Assembly: GCA_012839345.1 (NCBI GenBank)
Contig: DUNN01000003.1
Coordinates: 62,001 to 126,000, forward strand
Reading direction: 5' to 3'
Source: Clostridiales bacterium
GTDB taxonomy: Bacteria; Bacillota; Clostridia; Oscillospirales; Acutalibacteraceae
Length of the DNA stretch: 64,000 nucleotides
Below, one piece after another: positions 10,368 through 19,530 of the stretch (its first letter is position 1; every line of letters begins with the position of its first letter). A program made the position numbers and the translations under genes. The notes below the pieces were generated by a model. The model saw only the letters and a list, made by a program, of their open reading frames with translations. It ran no database searches and had not been told where the DNA came from.

Positions 10368-10595
10368 CTATTTGTATCCTTTTTCGCGGGCGATGGCTTC
10401 TTCTCGGATTTCACGGCGCATGCCCTTCAGCGCTTCTTCACGGCGTTCGTTTTTCGCTTTGAGGTTTTCCCTCATGGTGTCGTCGGAGGTTTCTTCAATC
10501 ATCTCATCTGCTTTGCGCATGTTGTTAATGGTGTGATTGATGGTGCCTTGAATCCGTTCAACGTTGTCGCTGCGGTCGTCCGGCTTTGCGTTCAT
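10368..10595 (-). CDS. tlp: Small acid-soluble spore protein Tlp
   Basis: MNAKPDDRSDNVERIQGTINHTINNMRKADEMIEE...KNERREEALKGMRREIREE; PDDRSDNVE and KNERREE motifs match the Tlp family. Confidence 0.93.
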   Translation of the reverse strand: MNAKPDDRSDNVERIQGTINHTINNMRKADEMIEETSDDTMRENLKAKNERREEALKGMRREIREEAIAREKGYK

Positions 10596-10924
10596 TTTTC
10601 GCTCTCCTTTCGTGAAACGGTGCTGATTGTATTATGTTAACTGTCCTCGGAAATATGAATGGGAAATAATTCCTAAACCCGAAAAAGGATGCGAAAAATT
10701 TTGCACAGGAAGCACTTCGCTGTTGCTACCGCAAAACTGAAAAGAAAAACAGGCACCGGGCATGAATTCAGGATTTTGGCTTTCAAAATTTAAGAATGAT
10801 TTTATAGAAAAAATAAAAAAGCTCTTTCCTTCTGCTGACCCGCACGATATAATGAAATGGAAGATTCTGCCGATAAAAGATTAGTTGAATTATGGTAACC
10901 AACGGAAACAAAGGAGGAACCGAT

Positions 10925-12733
10925 TTGAAAAAGATTTTAGGAGCGGTGCTGTGCCTGGCCGTGCTTCTTTCCACGGTACCGATGACGGCATCTGCGGCGA
11001 CGACGGAAGCCGGAATTATTGACATGCACGGAACGAAAACATATATTGGATCTGCTTCCGCGTGGAGCAAAACGTGGAACCCATCGAATTTTACCGACGT
11101 AACGAATAAAGACGCATCATGGAGCGGAAACCTTACCATTAAAAGCGGGACCGTACAGGACGTTTCGGTTTCGGGGGATAACACGAAGGTGACGGTCACC
11201 AGCGGAACCATCGGTTCCATTGACGCAGACGGCGACGTTACGCTGAACGGCGGTACGGTGAAAAACGATGTAGAGGCGGGCAAGTCCATCACCTTGAACG
11301 GTGCGGTTACGGTCAAAGGCTCCTGCATTGCGGATAATATTACCGCAACGGGCAGCACCACCGCAACGGTTGGGAAATTGGTTGGCTCAGACACCATCAT
11401 CCTTGGCAATGTTGGCGTTAAGGCGAATAAAATCAGCGGGAACGGCTCTGCAACCCTGCAATTAAAAAGTTATAAGCTGAACCTGCCCACGATTGAAGAA
11501 ATGGAAACCATTGAGGTAACGGACGATGCAACGGTCACCGGTACGATTGATACACGCACGCTTTCAATTCCGTCGAAAAAGCAGCTGACGGCGAAATCTA
11601 CGGTAGAAGTCGGAACCCTGGAAGGACCCGGAACACTGGCGTTTGTTTCCGGAAAGCTGAGAATTGACGATGGAGTTTCCGGTTCCCCAATGATTACGTT
11701 TTTGAATTCGGTCCATAACGGTTCCTTAGCCTTTAAGGCGAGCTCCGGCAGGGTGGACCCGGACGATATTGTTCTGTACGATTATTCGCTGGAAAGCGAT
11801 ACCGACGGCGGAGAGGAACTTTTTTACCTGACTGATTCCATTAAAGACGGAGTTACGCTGAGCGAATCGTCCGTTTCGGTTTCTTCGAAAGGATCTGTGA
11901 GCGTTAAGGCGTATGTGCGTCCGTCACTTTCCAAGTATGCGACGGGCACGAAGCTCAAGTGGGAGCTGCATGGCGACACCTCTTCCTTCTCCATCAGCCC
12001 AGATACCTCCAATAATACGTGCAAGGTGTCATATTCCGGCACAAAGAACGAAACGCGCACTGCTACGCTGACCTGTTACCTGGTGGACAGCCGCGGCGAC
12101 CGGCTACCGGACTACAAGTCCGGTTCCTGCACCATTACCGGTTCGCAGGGTACGAGCAGCAACAACGGCAACACCACTACAACGGGATTAACGCTGGATA
12201 CATCTGCGGTTACCATCCCGATCGGCAACACCTACTGGGTGCTGGCAATTACGAATTCCGCGACCGCTCCGGCGCAGATGTCCTACAATTCTGCTGTGGC
12301 AACGGTCGGGGCCCCAAAAGCGTATAACGCGGGCGGCAAAAAAGGCTGGCTGTACCCGGTGACCGGGGTCGCAAAAGGCGCGGTTACCATTGACATTGGC
12401 GGCCAGAAAATGATTGCTACGGTTTCGGGCGGAAGTGCCATTGTTGATACTTCCTCGTACACCATGGCGCCGGGCGGCCAGTACTGCATCGGCGTCCGCC
12501 TGTACGGAATCAATAAAAAAAGCTTGAACGTTCATTCTGCCAACAGCTGCACCACCGTGCAGTACGGCGGAAGCGTCAACGGACTGGAATTGTACCGTGT
12601 GCATGCGGAAAAGTCCGGAATCGGCGGCGTGATTTTTGAACTGCCGAACGGAAAATCCGTACGGACGCAAATCAACATCATCGCCGGGGAAACTCCCCAT
12701 GGCGTCAGCGCGCGCCTAATCGTGGCAGAATAA
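10925..12733 (+). CDS. Secreted surface-type protein of unknown function (signal peptide, repetitive beta-structure-like N-half, Ig-like segments)
   Basis: TTG start at 10925 preceded by AAAGGAGGA; LKKILGAVLCLAVLLSTVPMTASAATTEA signal peptide; Thr/Gly/Val-rich repeats such as VTSGTIGSIDADGDVTLNGGTV. Confidence 0.7.
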   Translation: MKKILGAVLCLAVLLSTVPMTASAATTEAGIIDMHGTKTYIGSASAWSKTWNPSNFTDVTNKDASWSGNLTIKSGTVQDVSVSGDNTKVTVTSGTIGSIDADGDVTLNGGTVKNDVEAGKSITLNGAVTVKGSCIADNITATGSTTATVGKLVGSDTIILGNVGVKANKISGNGSATLQLKSYKLNLPTIEEMETIEVTDDATVTGTIDTRTLSIPSKKQLTAKSTVEVGTLEGPGTLAFVSGKLRIDDGVSGSPMITFLNSVHNGSLAFKASSGRVDPDDIVLYDYSLESDTDGGEELFYLTDSIKDGVTLSESSVSVSSKGSVSVKAYVRPSLSKYATGTKLKWELHGDTSSFSISPDTSNNTCKVSYSGTKNETRTATLTCYLVDSRGDRLPDYKSGSCTITGSQGTSSNNGNTTTTGLTLDTSAVTIPIGNTYWVLAITNSATAPAQMSYNSAVATVGAPKAYNAGGKKGWLYPVTGVAKGAVTIDIGGQKMIATVSGGSAIVDTSSYTMAPGGQYCIGVRLYGINKKSLNVHSANSCTTVQYGGSVNGLELYRVHAEKSGIGGVIFELPNGKSVRTQINIIAGETPHGVSARLIVAE

Positions 12734-12773
12734 ATTGGCGGTAGGTGACCTGCCGAACCTAAAATTTCAATAA

Positions 12774-12808
12774 AAAACAGAGGAGCCTGCGCAAAATGCG
12801 CAGGCTCC
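12774..12808 (-). terminator. Intrinsic terminator (holin-like gene)
   Basis: GGAGCCTGCGCA-AAA-TGCGCAGGCTCC with T-tract on the minus side (plus-strand AAAAAAC upstream). Confidence 0.8.
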
Positions 12809-12834
12809 CTTGCGTTTATTCCTGTCTGCTGGTC

Positions 12835-13233
12835 TTACATCGTCCTTGTTGGGAAGATCGCGTCCAGGATTCCGATCGCCAGTGCGCCGATCAGCGCTCC
12901 GATGATCGTTACGCTCATATTCGGGACGAGGAACTGTGTCAGCCATAGAATTAAGGCCGCCAGTACAAATCCTTTTAGCCCCTTACCGAACGGCGATGCG
13001 TCTACCTTCATAACCAGTTCTACCAGGTAGTCCAGCAAGCTGATGACCACAGCGGCCATCAGGTAAGACCAAAGACCATTGATTGAAAAACCGGGCGTCA
13101 GGAAGGAAACGACGAACAAAATGACCGCCATAATGACCATGCGGCCCAGCCAGCGAAGAAAAGTCGTACCCGCGGATTGATCGTGAAACTCTTCCGTATA
13201 TCCCGTGTGCATATGACTTTCATGCGTTGCCAT
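12835..13233 (-). CDS. Phage-holin-family (superfamily IV, YvlD-like) small membrane protein
   Basis: 132 aa with several hydrophobic helices; PFGKGLKGFVLAALILWLTQFLVPNMSVTIIGALIGALAIGILDAIFP. Confidence 0.75.
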   Translation of the reverse strand: MATHESHMHTGYTEEFHDQSAGTTFLRWLGRMVIMAVILFVVSFLTPGFSINGLWSYLMAAVVISLLDYLVELVMKVDASPFGKGLKGFVLAALILWLTQFLVPNMSVTIIGALIGALAIGILDAIFPTRTM

Positions 13234-13494
13234 TACTTTTTCCCCCTATCGGTGTGAACTCAAGGCAAAATAATTACACCTGTTATTCCGCCCCTGACTA
13301 TCGTGCACGGAAAATCATATTTTATGTTTGTGCAAACGCGTTTCCTCTTACTTCCGAAAAAAACAGACCGGTACTTTCCTGATGCAGAAGCAATTGCCGT
13401 TTTGCTTTGCAGGATTTGCCTGAATGAAATACGGGAAGGAACACATACTGTTTGAAAAGACGTTTTTAAATCAGGGAGGAAAGGGGATGGAAAG

Positions 13495-14502
13495 ATGCAG
13501 CCGAACTGGATGCCAAAAAAAATTTATTACGAACCGGCGTCGCTGGATTATGAACTGGGCAGAACACTCTTTGAAAAATATAAAACTCTGCCATGGATAC
13601 CCATTGAAAGCCACAATCGAATTGAAACGCTTCGCAAAAGCGAAAACAGTCAGTTCCCGGAACTAAAGCAGTACCTGATTATCGGGGTCCGGAAAACGCA
13701 TCATTACACGCCTAATTATAAGTCTTCCGATTTTCTCGTGCCTTATACGTCTTCCGGCTGCAGCGCCATGTGCCTGTACTGCTATTTGGTGTGCAATTAC
13801 AATAAATGCTCTTACTTGCGTCTTTTTGTGAACCGGGAACAGATGCTCGAAAAAATTGAGCGCACGGCGGAACGCGCCGAACGGGAGCTGACCTTTGAAA
13901 TCGGCAGCAACAGCGACCTTGTGCTGGAAAATACCATTACCCACAACTTGGAATGGACGATTGAACAATTCGCAAAGTCCAAACGGGGCCGCCTGACGTT
14001 TCCGACGAAATTCGATTTTGTGGAGCCGCTGCTTACACTGGATCACCGAAGAAAAACCATCGCGCGCATGAGTGTAAACCCACCGGAAATCATCCGGCGC
14101 GTGGAATTTGGAACCGCCCCGCTCGACCGGCGCATCGCCGCCGTGAACCGCCTGTGCGAAGCCGGCTACCCGGTTGGACTGCTGATTGCGCCGGTAATTC
14201 TGACAGGAAACTGGAAGGAGCTGTATGCGGAGTTGTTCCAAACACTGGCGCAGTCCCTTTCCGAAAAGGTAAAAAAGGAAATGTTTGTAGAAATGATTTT
14301 GATGACGTACAGCTATGTGCACCGGGCCATCAACCGGGAAGCGTTCCCGAATGCCATTGACCTTTACGATGCGGAACAGATGACCGGACGCGGCAGAGGG
14401 AAATACTGCTACCGGCCGGGTGTGAGGACGCAGGCCGAGGAGTTTTTGCGAAGTGAATTTGCAAAATATTTTGACCCTGCAAAGATTCTTTATATTTCTT
14501 GA
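13495..14502 (+). CDS. splB: Spore photoproduct lyase (radical SAM)
   Basis: YKSSDFLVPYTSSGCSAMCLYCYLVCNYNKCSYLRLFVN; CX3CX2C radical-SAM cluster motif in the SplB-specific context. Confidence 0.95.
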   Translation: MQPNWMPKKIYYEPASLDYELGRTLFEKYKTLPWIPIESHNRIETLRKSENSQFPELKQYLIIGVRKTHHYTPNYKSSDFLVPYTSSGCSAMCLYCYLVCNYNKCSYLRLFVNREQMLEKIERTAERAERELTFEIGSNSDLVLENTITHNLEWTIEQFAKSKRGRLTFPTKFDFVEPLLTLDHRRKTIARMSVNPPEIIRRVEFGTAPLDRRIAAVNRLCEAGYPVGLLIAPVILTGNWKELYAELFQTLAQSLSEKVKKEMFVEMILMTYSYVHRAINREAFPNAIDLYDAEQMTGRGRGKYCYRPGVRTQAEEFLRSEFAKYFDPAKILYIS

Positions 14503-14553
14503 CGAAAAACTAGGAGCGGGTTGAAAAGGGATTTACTTTGACAAAGTTTCACA

Positions 14554-14582
14554 TTGACAAACATTTGGAAATAAGGTATACT
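14554..14582 (+). promoter_or_regulatory. Sigma-A-like promoter for the zinc-ribbon gene
   Basis: TTGACA (14554-14559), 17-bp spacer, TATACT (14577-14582). Confidence 0.7.
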
Positions 14583-14642
14583 CACTCCATAGTGTCCAGC
14601 CGGAAGCCGGGCATATTTTAGAAAAATGAGGTATACCACTAC

Positions 14643-14924
14643 ATGTACGAGGACAAAACTTTAATTTGCAAAGAATGCGGCGCTGAATTCGAGTTCACCG
14701 CCAGCGAGCAGGAATTTTACGCTTCCAAAGGTTTTACCAATGAACCGCAGCGTTGCAAGTCCTGCCGCGATGCCCGTAAGGCCGCCAGAGGCGGTAACAA
14801 TGGCGGCAGCCGTGAAATGTTCGACGCTGTCTGCGCAGAATGTGGAAAACCCTGCAAGGTTCCTTTCCAGCCCCGTGAAGATCGCCCGGTTTATTGCAGC
14901 GATTGCTTTGCAAATAGAGGTTAA
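14643..14924 (+). CDS. Zinc-ribbon domain protein (CxxC-type)
   Basis: LICKECGAEFEFTASEQEFYASKGFTNEPQRCKSCRDARK...AVCAECGKPCKVPFQPREDRPVYCSDCF; four CxxC pairs. Confidence 0.9.
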   Translation: MYEDKTLICKECGAEFEFTASEQEFYASKGFTNEPQRCKSCRDARKAARGGNNGGSREMFDAVCAECGKPCKVPFQPREDRPVYCSDCFANRG

Positions 14925-14948
14925 GCGATACATTTTCACGAATTGAGT

Positions 14949-14976
14949 GCGTCCCGTTTCGGGACGCGCTTTTTTT
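14949..14976 (+). terminator. Intrinsic terminator
   Basis: GCGTCCCG-TTT-CGGGACGC followed by GCTTTTTTT. Confidence 0.9.
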
Positions 14977-15012
14977 GCATGCAGAAATATCGGTGGAAGG
15001 AGGAAACAGAGC

Positions 15013-17004
15013 ATGAGTATTACTGTGGGGATTCTAGCGCATGTGGATGCAGGAAAAACCACCCTTTCGGAGCAGATTTTGTATCGGGCGGGCACGCTGC
15101 GTGCCCCCGGCCGCGTTGATCGAAAAAATACGTTTCTGGATTATAATGAGGTGGAGCGGGAGCGTGGAATTACCGTGTTTGCCGACCAAGCGGCGTTTCA
15201 AGCAGGCGGCCGCGCGTTTCAGCTGATTGACACCCCCGGCCACGTGGATTTTTCCGGGGAGATGGAGCGCAGCCTATGGGTGATGGACTGCGCAGTGTTG
15301 GTAATAAGCTGTGTGGAGGGCATTCAGAGTCATACAGAAACCATCTGGCGGTTGCTGCGCAGGAACCAGGTTCCAACCTTTCTATTCCTGAACAAGACCG
15401 ACCGCGCGGGCGCTGACCCGGAGGGCGTACTGCGGGAGGCAGAGCGCTTGTGGGGAGCGGTCTGCCCGGATTTCACCGGGTACCAAGGGGAAGAGATGGA
15501 ACCTCGCACAGTTGAACGGCTTGCGGAGCTGGACGAAACGCTGTTGGATACCTATTGTTCTTCGGGGTATGACCCGCAGCTCTGGCACAGCGCCGCGCGC
15601 CGCATGACCCGGGACTGCCGGATTTTTCCCGCGTTTCGCGGCTCTGCCCTGAACGGCCAAGGGGTCGAGGAGTTCCTTCGTGCCTTTTCCCTGCTTGCGC
15701 CAGAGGAAACAGGGGATGCATCTGCTCCGCTTGCAGCGCGGGTTTACAAGGTTCGGCACGAAAAACAGGGTGGCCGCGTGGCGTTCCTGAAAATTACAGC
15801 AGGTACACTGCACCCCAAAGAGGAAATTTGCTGCCCGGGTGATTCGGGGGAACCGATCACCGAAAAGTGCAACGAGCTGCGCGGATACAACGGTGCGAAA
15901 TACACGCTGATTCCGCAGGCGGTTCCGGGGGACTTGTGTGCGGTGACCGGCCTTTCCACCCCTATGCCCGGGGATGTGGTAGGCGCTTCGCCACGCCGCA
16001 TGCTGCCGTTTTCCACTCAGCCGCTGCTTGCCGCGAAGGTGCTGTTCGACACTTCCATTCCGCCCAAAACTATGCTGGAACATTTGCGGGAGCTGGAGGA
16101 CGAGGAACCTCTACTCGGCGTTTCCTGGGAAGAGGAGTTGCAGGAAATCCGTGTGCACATTATGGGCGAAATCCAGCTTGAGGTGCTGGCGGAGCTGATG
16201 CGGGAACGCTTTGGGCTGGAAATTGGGTTCGGACCGTGTGAAATCCTGTACCGCGAAACGCTGGGCGCACCGGTTGTCGGCTGCGGCCACTTTGAGCCGC
16301 TGCGCCATTACGCAGAGGTGCACCTCCGGCTTTCCCCGGGGCCGCGCGGAAGCGGAATTGTGTTTGCTAGCGAGTGTTCCACGGATGTGCTTGCCGCGGG
16401 CTGGCAGAATCTGATTCGCACCCATGTGCTGGAAAAGGAGCACCGCGGCGTTCTGACCGGAGCGCCGCTGACGGATGTGAAGGTGACGCTGCTGGCAGGG
16501 CGTGCCCATCTAAAGCATACGGAGGGCGGCGACTTCCGGCAAGCGACCTACCGCGCCATACGGCAGGGGCTGATGCATGCGCAATCCGTTCTGCTGGAGC
16601 CGTACTACGCGTTTGAAATCGAAGTGGAGCTGTCCCTGACGGGACGAGTGTTTTCCGATATCCTGCGGAGAAACGGCACCTATGAAACGCCCCAGACCGA
16701 AGGGGACCGGGCGATAATCCGCGGGCGTGCGCCCGTTTCGGAGATGATGGATTACGCGAAGGAACTGACGGCATTCAGCAAGGGAAAGGGAAAACTGTCC
16801 TTGACGTTTGACGGTTATGAACCGTGCCATAATGCACAGGAGGTCATCCAATACAAGGCGTACGACCCGGAACGGGACATTGCAAATACCCCGGATTCCG
16901 TTTTCTGTTCTCACGGTGCAGGGTACCGTGTCAAATGGGATGAAGCACCCACGATGATGCACCTGAAGTTGGAAGAGGAAAAACAAGGGGATTCATTAAC
17001 ATAA
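15013..17004 (+). CDS. Translation-factor GTPase, TetM/TetW/TetO/TetS ribosomal-protection-like family
   Basis: MSITVGILAHVDAGKTTLSEQILYRAG..., DTPGHVDFSGEMERSL, FLNKTDRAGAD; EF-G-like C-terminal domains. ATG at 15013 preferred over the ORF start at 14947. Confidence 0.9.
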   Translation: MSITVGILAHVDAGKTTLSEQILYRAGTLRAPGRVDRKNTFLDYNEVERERGITVFADQAAFQAGGRAFQLIDTPGHVDFSGEMERSLWVMDCAVLVISCVEGIQSHTETIWRLLRRNQVPTFLFLNKTDRAGADPEGVLREAERLWGAVCPDFTGYQGEEMEPRTVERLAELDETLLDTYCSSGYDPQLWHSAARRMTRDCRIFPAFRGSALNGQGVEEFLRAFSLLAPEETGDASAPLAARVYKVRHEKQGGRVAFLKITAGTLHPKEEICCPGDSGEPITEKCNELRGYNGAKYTLIPQAVPGDLCAVTGLSTPMPGDVVGASPRRMLPFSTQPLLAAKVLFDTSIPPKTMLEHLRELEDEEPLLGVSWEEELQEIRVHIMGEIQLEVLAELMRERFGLEIGFGPCEILYRETLGAPVVGCGHFEPLRHYAEVHLRLSPGPRGSGIVFASECSTDVLAAGWQNLIRTHVLEKEHRGVLTGAPLTDVKVTLLAGRAHLKHTEGGDFRQATYRAIRQGLMHAQSVLLEPYYAFEIEVELSLTGRVFSDILRRNGTYETPQTEGDRAIIRGRAPVSEMMDYAKELTAFSKGKGKLSLTFDGYEPCHNAQEVIQYKAYDPERDIANTPDSVFCSHGAGYRVKWDEAPTMMHLKLEEEKQGDSLT

Positions 17005-17060
17005 TCTTTAGCTAATCTTCACGAGTCATTCATAATTGACCGGTATACTATAACCATCGA

Positions 17061-17234
17061 ATCAAGAAATTGATCTTACAAAATATATCTGCTGCCGTTT
17101 CCCTGCCGGGCCTGGACGGAATACCGAACCGGTGGGCGGGCAGACTAATTACAAGTGCCTCGCGAGAGGTTTTTCATACAACTCTTTTTCATATTTTCTC
17201 CTCTAAAAAGTCGCCGTTGGGCGGCTTTTTTTTG
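17061..17234 (+). ncRNA. Candidate structured RNA of unknown class (or 3' UTR of the upstream gene)
   Basis: ATCAA-GAAA-TTGAT (17061-17074) and CCTC-GCGA-GAGG (17158-17169), both GNRA loops on the plus strand; ACCG-AAC-CGGT between them; ends in AGTCGCC-GTTG-GGCGGCTTTTTTTT (17209-17233). Confidence 0.35.
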
Positions 17235-17360
17235 CATCGGCATGCTTCTATGGAATGATTCGGCGGCATTTTGTCCAAAATATTGGTAAGGTGAAGGGGC
17301 GGCTGGCCGCCCTCATTCCTGCTGGGGTGTACAATGGGGTACGCTCCTTTCTTTTTGTAC

Positions 17361-17404
17361 AAAAAACCGGAGGCAGTCTGCCCGATTGAGGGAAACTGCC
17401 TCCG
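17361..17404 (-). terminator. Intrinsic terminator of mutY
   Basis: CGGAGGCAGT...ACTGCCTCCG stem (17369-17378 / 17395-17404) with T-tract on the minus side. Confidence 0.8.
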
Positions 17405-17407
17405 ATT

Positions 17408-18466
17408 TTAAGAGGACTGGATAAAATCCAAATATTCTTTCAGAAAGGCCTTGAACGCGGCCGGGATCGTGTAGGTTTGCAGCAGTTCGTCCGGCTGAGC
17501 GGGCAGCAGCCCGTTTAACGCCGGAAGTTCGGGAACAGTGGCAAGCCACCCGGCCATATGCCATTCCACATGGCTGAACACGTGCTTTGCCTTGGGCAGG
17601 CGTTTCAGGCGCTCTGGGTGAAAGCCCCGGGTGTTTAGCCATTCCAGCGCCTGCGGTTTGGTCAGGCTGCCGTCTGCAGATGGGAATTCCCACAGCCCGG
17701 CCAATAGCCCCCGCTCCGGACGTTTCTGAATCAGCACGTGGTTCCCGTTCAGAATCAGGAACACGGTGCGCTGCTCGATTTTCCGCGCTTTTTTTGCTGC
17801 TTTAACGGGGAGCTCCTCTGTGCGGTTCTGTTCCTTTGCCAAGCATAGGGCGGCAAGCGGGCATTCCCCACATTTTGGTGCGCCGTTGGGAAGACAGACT
17901 AACGCCCCCAGTTCCATCAGCGCCTGAGTAAAGTCCCCTGCGCGGCCCTGCGGGTAAATCTGTTTTAAGTCCTGCTCCATCGCCCGTTTGGTGGCAGTTT
18001 CGCTAATATCTGCGCGGTTTGCCGTAACGCGGGCAAGCACCCGCAGCACGTTACCGTCCACGGCGGGCGCGGGTTTTCCGTAAGCGATGGAAGCAATCGC
18101 GCCCGCGGTGTAAGAGCCGATTCCGGGCAGCTTAGCCAGTTTCTCCGGTTCATCCGGCAGCCTGCCGCCGTATTCGCTTATCACAAGCCGCGCCGCCTTT
18201 TGCAGGTTGCGCACACGGCTGTAATACCCAAGCCCTTCCCACAGCTTCATCAGCCGGGCTTCCTCTGCTTCGGCCAAATCCTGCAAAGTGGGCAGCTCCG
18301 CCAGAAATCGTTCAAAATAAGGGATAACGGCTTCTACCCGGGTTTGCTGCAGCATGATTTCCGAAACCCAGACCCGGTACGGTGTAGGTTCGTCGCGCCA
18401 GGGCAGAATGCGCGCGTGTGTTTCATACCAGCCGAGCAGCGGCTGTACTATTTGTAAAAGTTCCAT
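17408..18466 (-). CDS. mutY: A/G-specific adenine glycosylase
   Basis: MLQQTRVEAVIPYFERFL, LPGIGSYTAGAIASIAYG, VDGNVLRVLAR, and 4Fe-4S CPNGAPKCGECPLAALC. Confidence 0.96.
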   Translation of the reverse strand: MELLQIVQPLLGWYETHARILPWRDEPTPYRVWVSEIMLQQTRVEAVIPYFERFLAELPTLQDLAEAEEARLMKLWEGLGYYSRVRNLQKAARLVISEYGGRLPDEPEKLAKLPGIGSYTAGAIASIAYGKPAPAVDGNVLRVLARVTANRADISETATKRAMEQDLKQIYPQGRAGDFTQALMELGALVCLPNGAPKCGECPLAALCLAKEQNRTEELPVKAAKKARKIEQRTVFLILNGNHVLIQKRPERGLLAGLWEFPSADGSLTKPQALEWLNTRGFHPERLKRLPKAKHVFSHVEWHMAGWLATVPELPALNGLLPAQPDELLQTYTIPAAFKAFLKEYLDFIQSS

Positions 18467-18925
18467 TTATCGCTCCAAACTCTGCATTACGTCGATACCG
18501 CGTGGTTGAACCGGGGTGGAGAAAACAATCTGCGTGGAGGTGCTGCCGAATTTCTGAAGCTGACCGATGAAGGTGTCAAGCTCCATAGTGCTGTGATACA
18601 CCACTTTAATCAGCATGGAATAGCTCCCCGTAACGCAGTTGCATTCAATCACATTCGGGCAGGCTGCGATGAACGGATAAAACTCCGGTTTTTGGCTTGG
18701 CGTCATTTCTAGGTTAATAAAGGCAGAGATATGATACCCGAGCTTGATCGGGTCCACGGCGGCGTGGTATCCGCTGATGATTCCCTGATTTTCCAGCTTT
18801 TCAATCCGCGCAGAAATAGCGGGTGAGGATAAAAAGACCTTTTCGGTCAAAAGCTTGATTGGAATGCGGGCGTTTTTTTGCAGTTCAGAAAGTAGTATAG
18901 CGTCGATTTTATCCATTTCAATCAC
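18467..18925 (-). CDS. Lrp/AsnC family transcriptional regulator
   Basis: MDKIDAILLSELQKNARIPIKLLTEKVFLSSPAISARIEKLENQGIISGYHAAVDPIKLGY; AsnC HTH plus RAM domain. Confidence 0.93.
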   Translation of the reverse strand: MIEMDKIDAILLSELQKNARIPIKLLTEKVFLSSPAISARIEKLENQGIISGYHAAVDPIKLGYHISAFINLEMTPSQKPEFYPFIAACPNVIECNCVTGSYSMLIKVVYHSTMELDTFIGQLQKFGSTSTQIVFSTPVQPRGIDVMQSLER

Positions 18926-18935
18926 CTCGTTCTGT

Positions 18936-18978
18936 TACAAAAAGGGCACGGAGGAAAACTTTCCTCCGTGCCCCTTTG
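18936..18978 (-). terminator. Terminator-like hairpin in the 5' leader of the lrp-type gene
   Basis: Minus strand AAAGGGGCACGGAGGAAA-GT-TTTCCTCCGTGC-CCTTT then TTTTTG; one bulged G. Confidence 0.65.
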
Positions 18979-18990
18979 CACGTTACTATT

Positions 18991-19018
18991 ATTATAATTA
19001 ATTTTATAAATAAATCAA
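18991..19018 (-). promoter_or_regulatory. Predicted sigma-A promoter of the lrp-type gene
   Basis: Minus strand TTGATT (19018-19013), 16-bp spacer, TATAAT (18996-18991). Confidence 0.65.
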
Positions 19019-19147
19019 GTATTTTTCCAAAAGAAATTAACTGTACCAGAGGATAATGATGACTTAGGTGGAGTGAAGTTAATTTCATAATGAAACATAG
19101 AAACAGGGAATCGTTAATGAAATGCTTCACTCGCAGGTTCCCTGTTA

Positions 19148-19516
19148 TCAGTTTCCTTTCAACTCACGCTGAACCCGTTTCGGCAGGCGGGAAATGGCGG
19201 CGTCGTAGGCGTAGTCGATCATGGTGCGCAGCTCCTCGTCCGGCACGACGCCGTTGAGGATGACCGTATTCCAGTACGGCTGCTGAACGGGCGGGCAGAA
19301 ATACCCCCGCACCACAGTTCCAGGGTACTGTTGGCGGTAAAAATCCGCGAACATCGGGTCACATTTCAGCGTTACTTTAAAGTCGTGCGGGTCGGGGTAA
19401 AGCTGGGCGAAAATTTTCCCGCGCACCCGCACACAGATGGGCACTTCGCCAAAAGGATAATCCACATAGGCTTCCCTTTTGGTAAGGCAATAGGAAATCA
19501 TTTCGTCGGCCGTCAC
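19148..19516 (-). CDS. MmcQ/YjbR family protein
   Basis: MTADEMISYCLTKREAYVDYPFGEVPICVRVRGKIFAQLYP...FKVTLKCDP pattern of the MmcQ/YjbR family. Confidence 0.88.
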   Translation of the reverse strand: MTADEMISYCLTKREAYVDYPFGEVPICVRVRGKIFAQLYPDPHDFKVTLKCDPMFADFYRQQYPGTVVRGYFCPPVQQPYWNTVILNGVVPDEELRTMIDYAYDAAISRLPKRVQRELKGN

Positions 19517-19530
19517 CGGTACCCGCCTCC

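Noticed and set aside
12835-13233. Prophage remnant suggested by the holin-family protein
   Set aside because: No other phage genes nearby; this membrane family is common on bacterial chromosomes.
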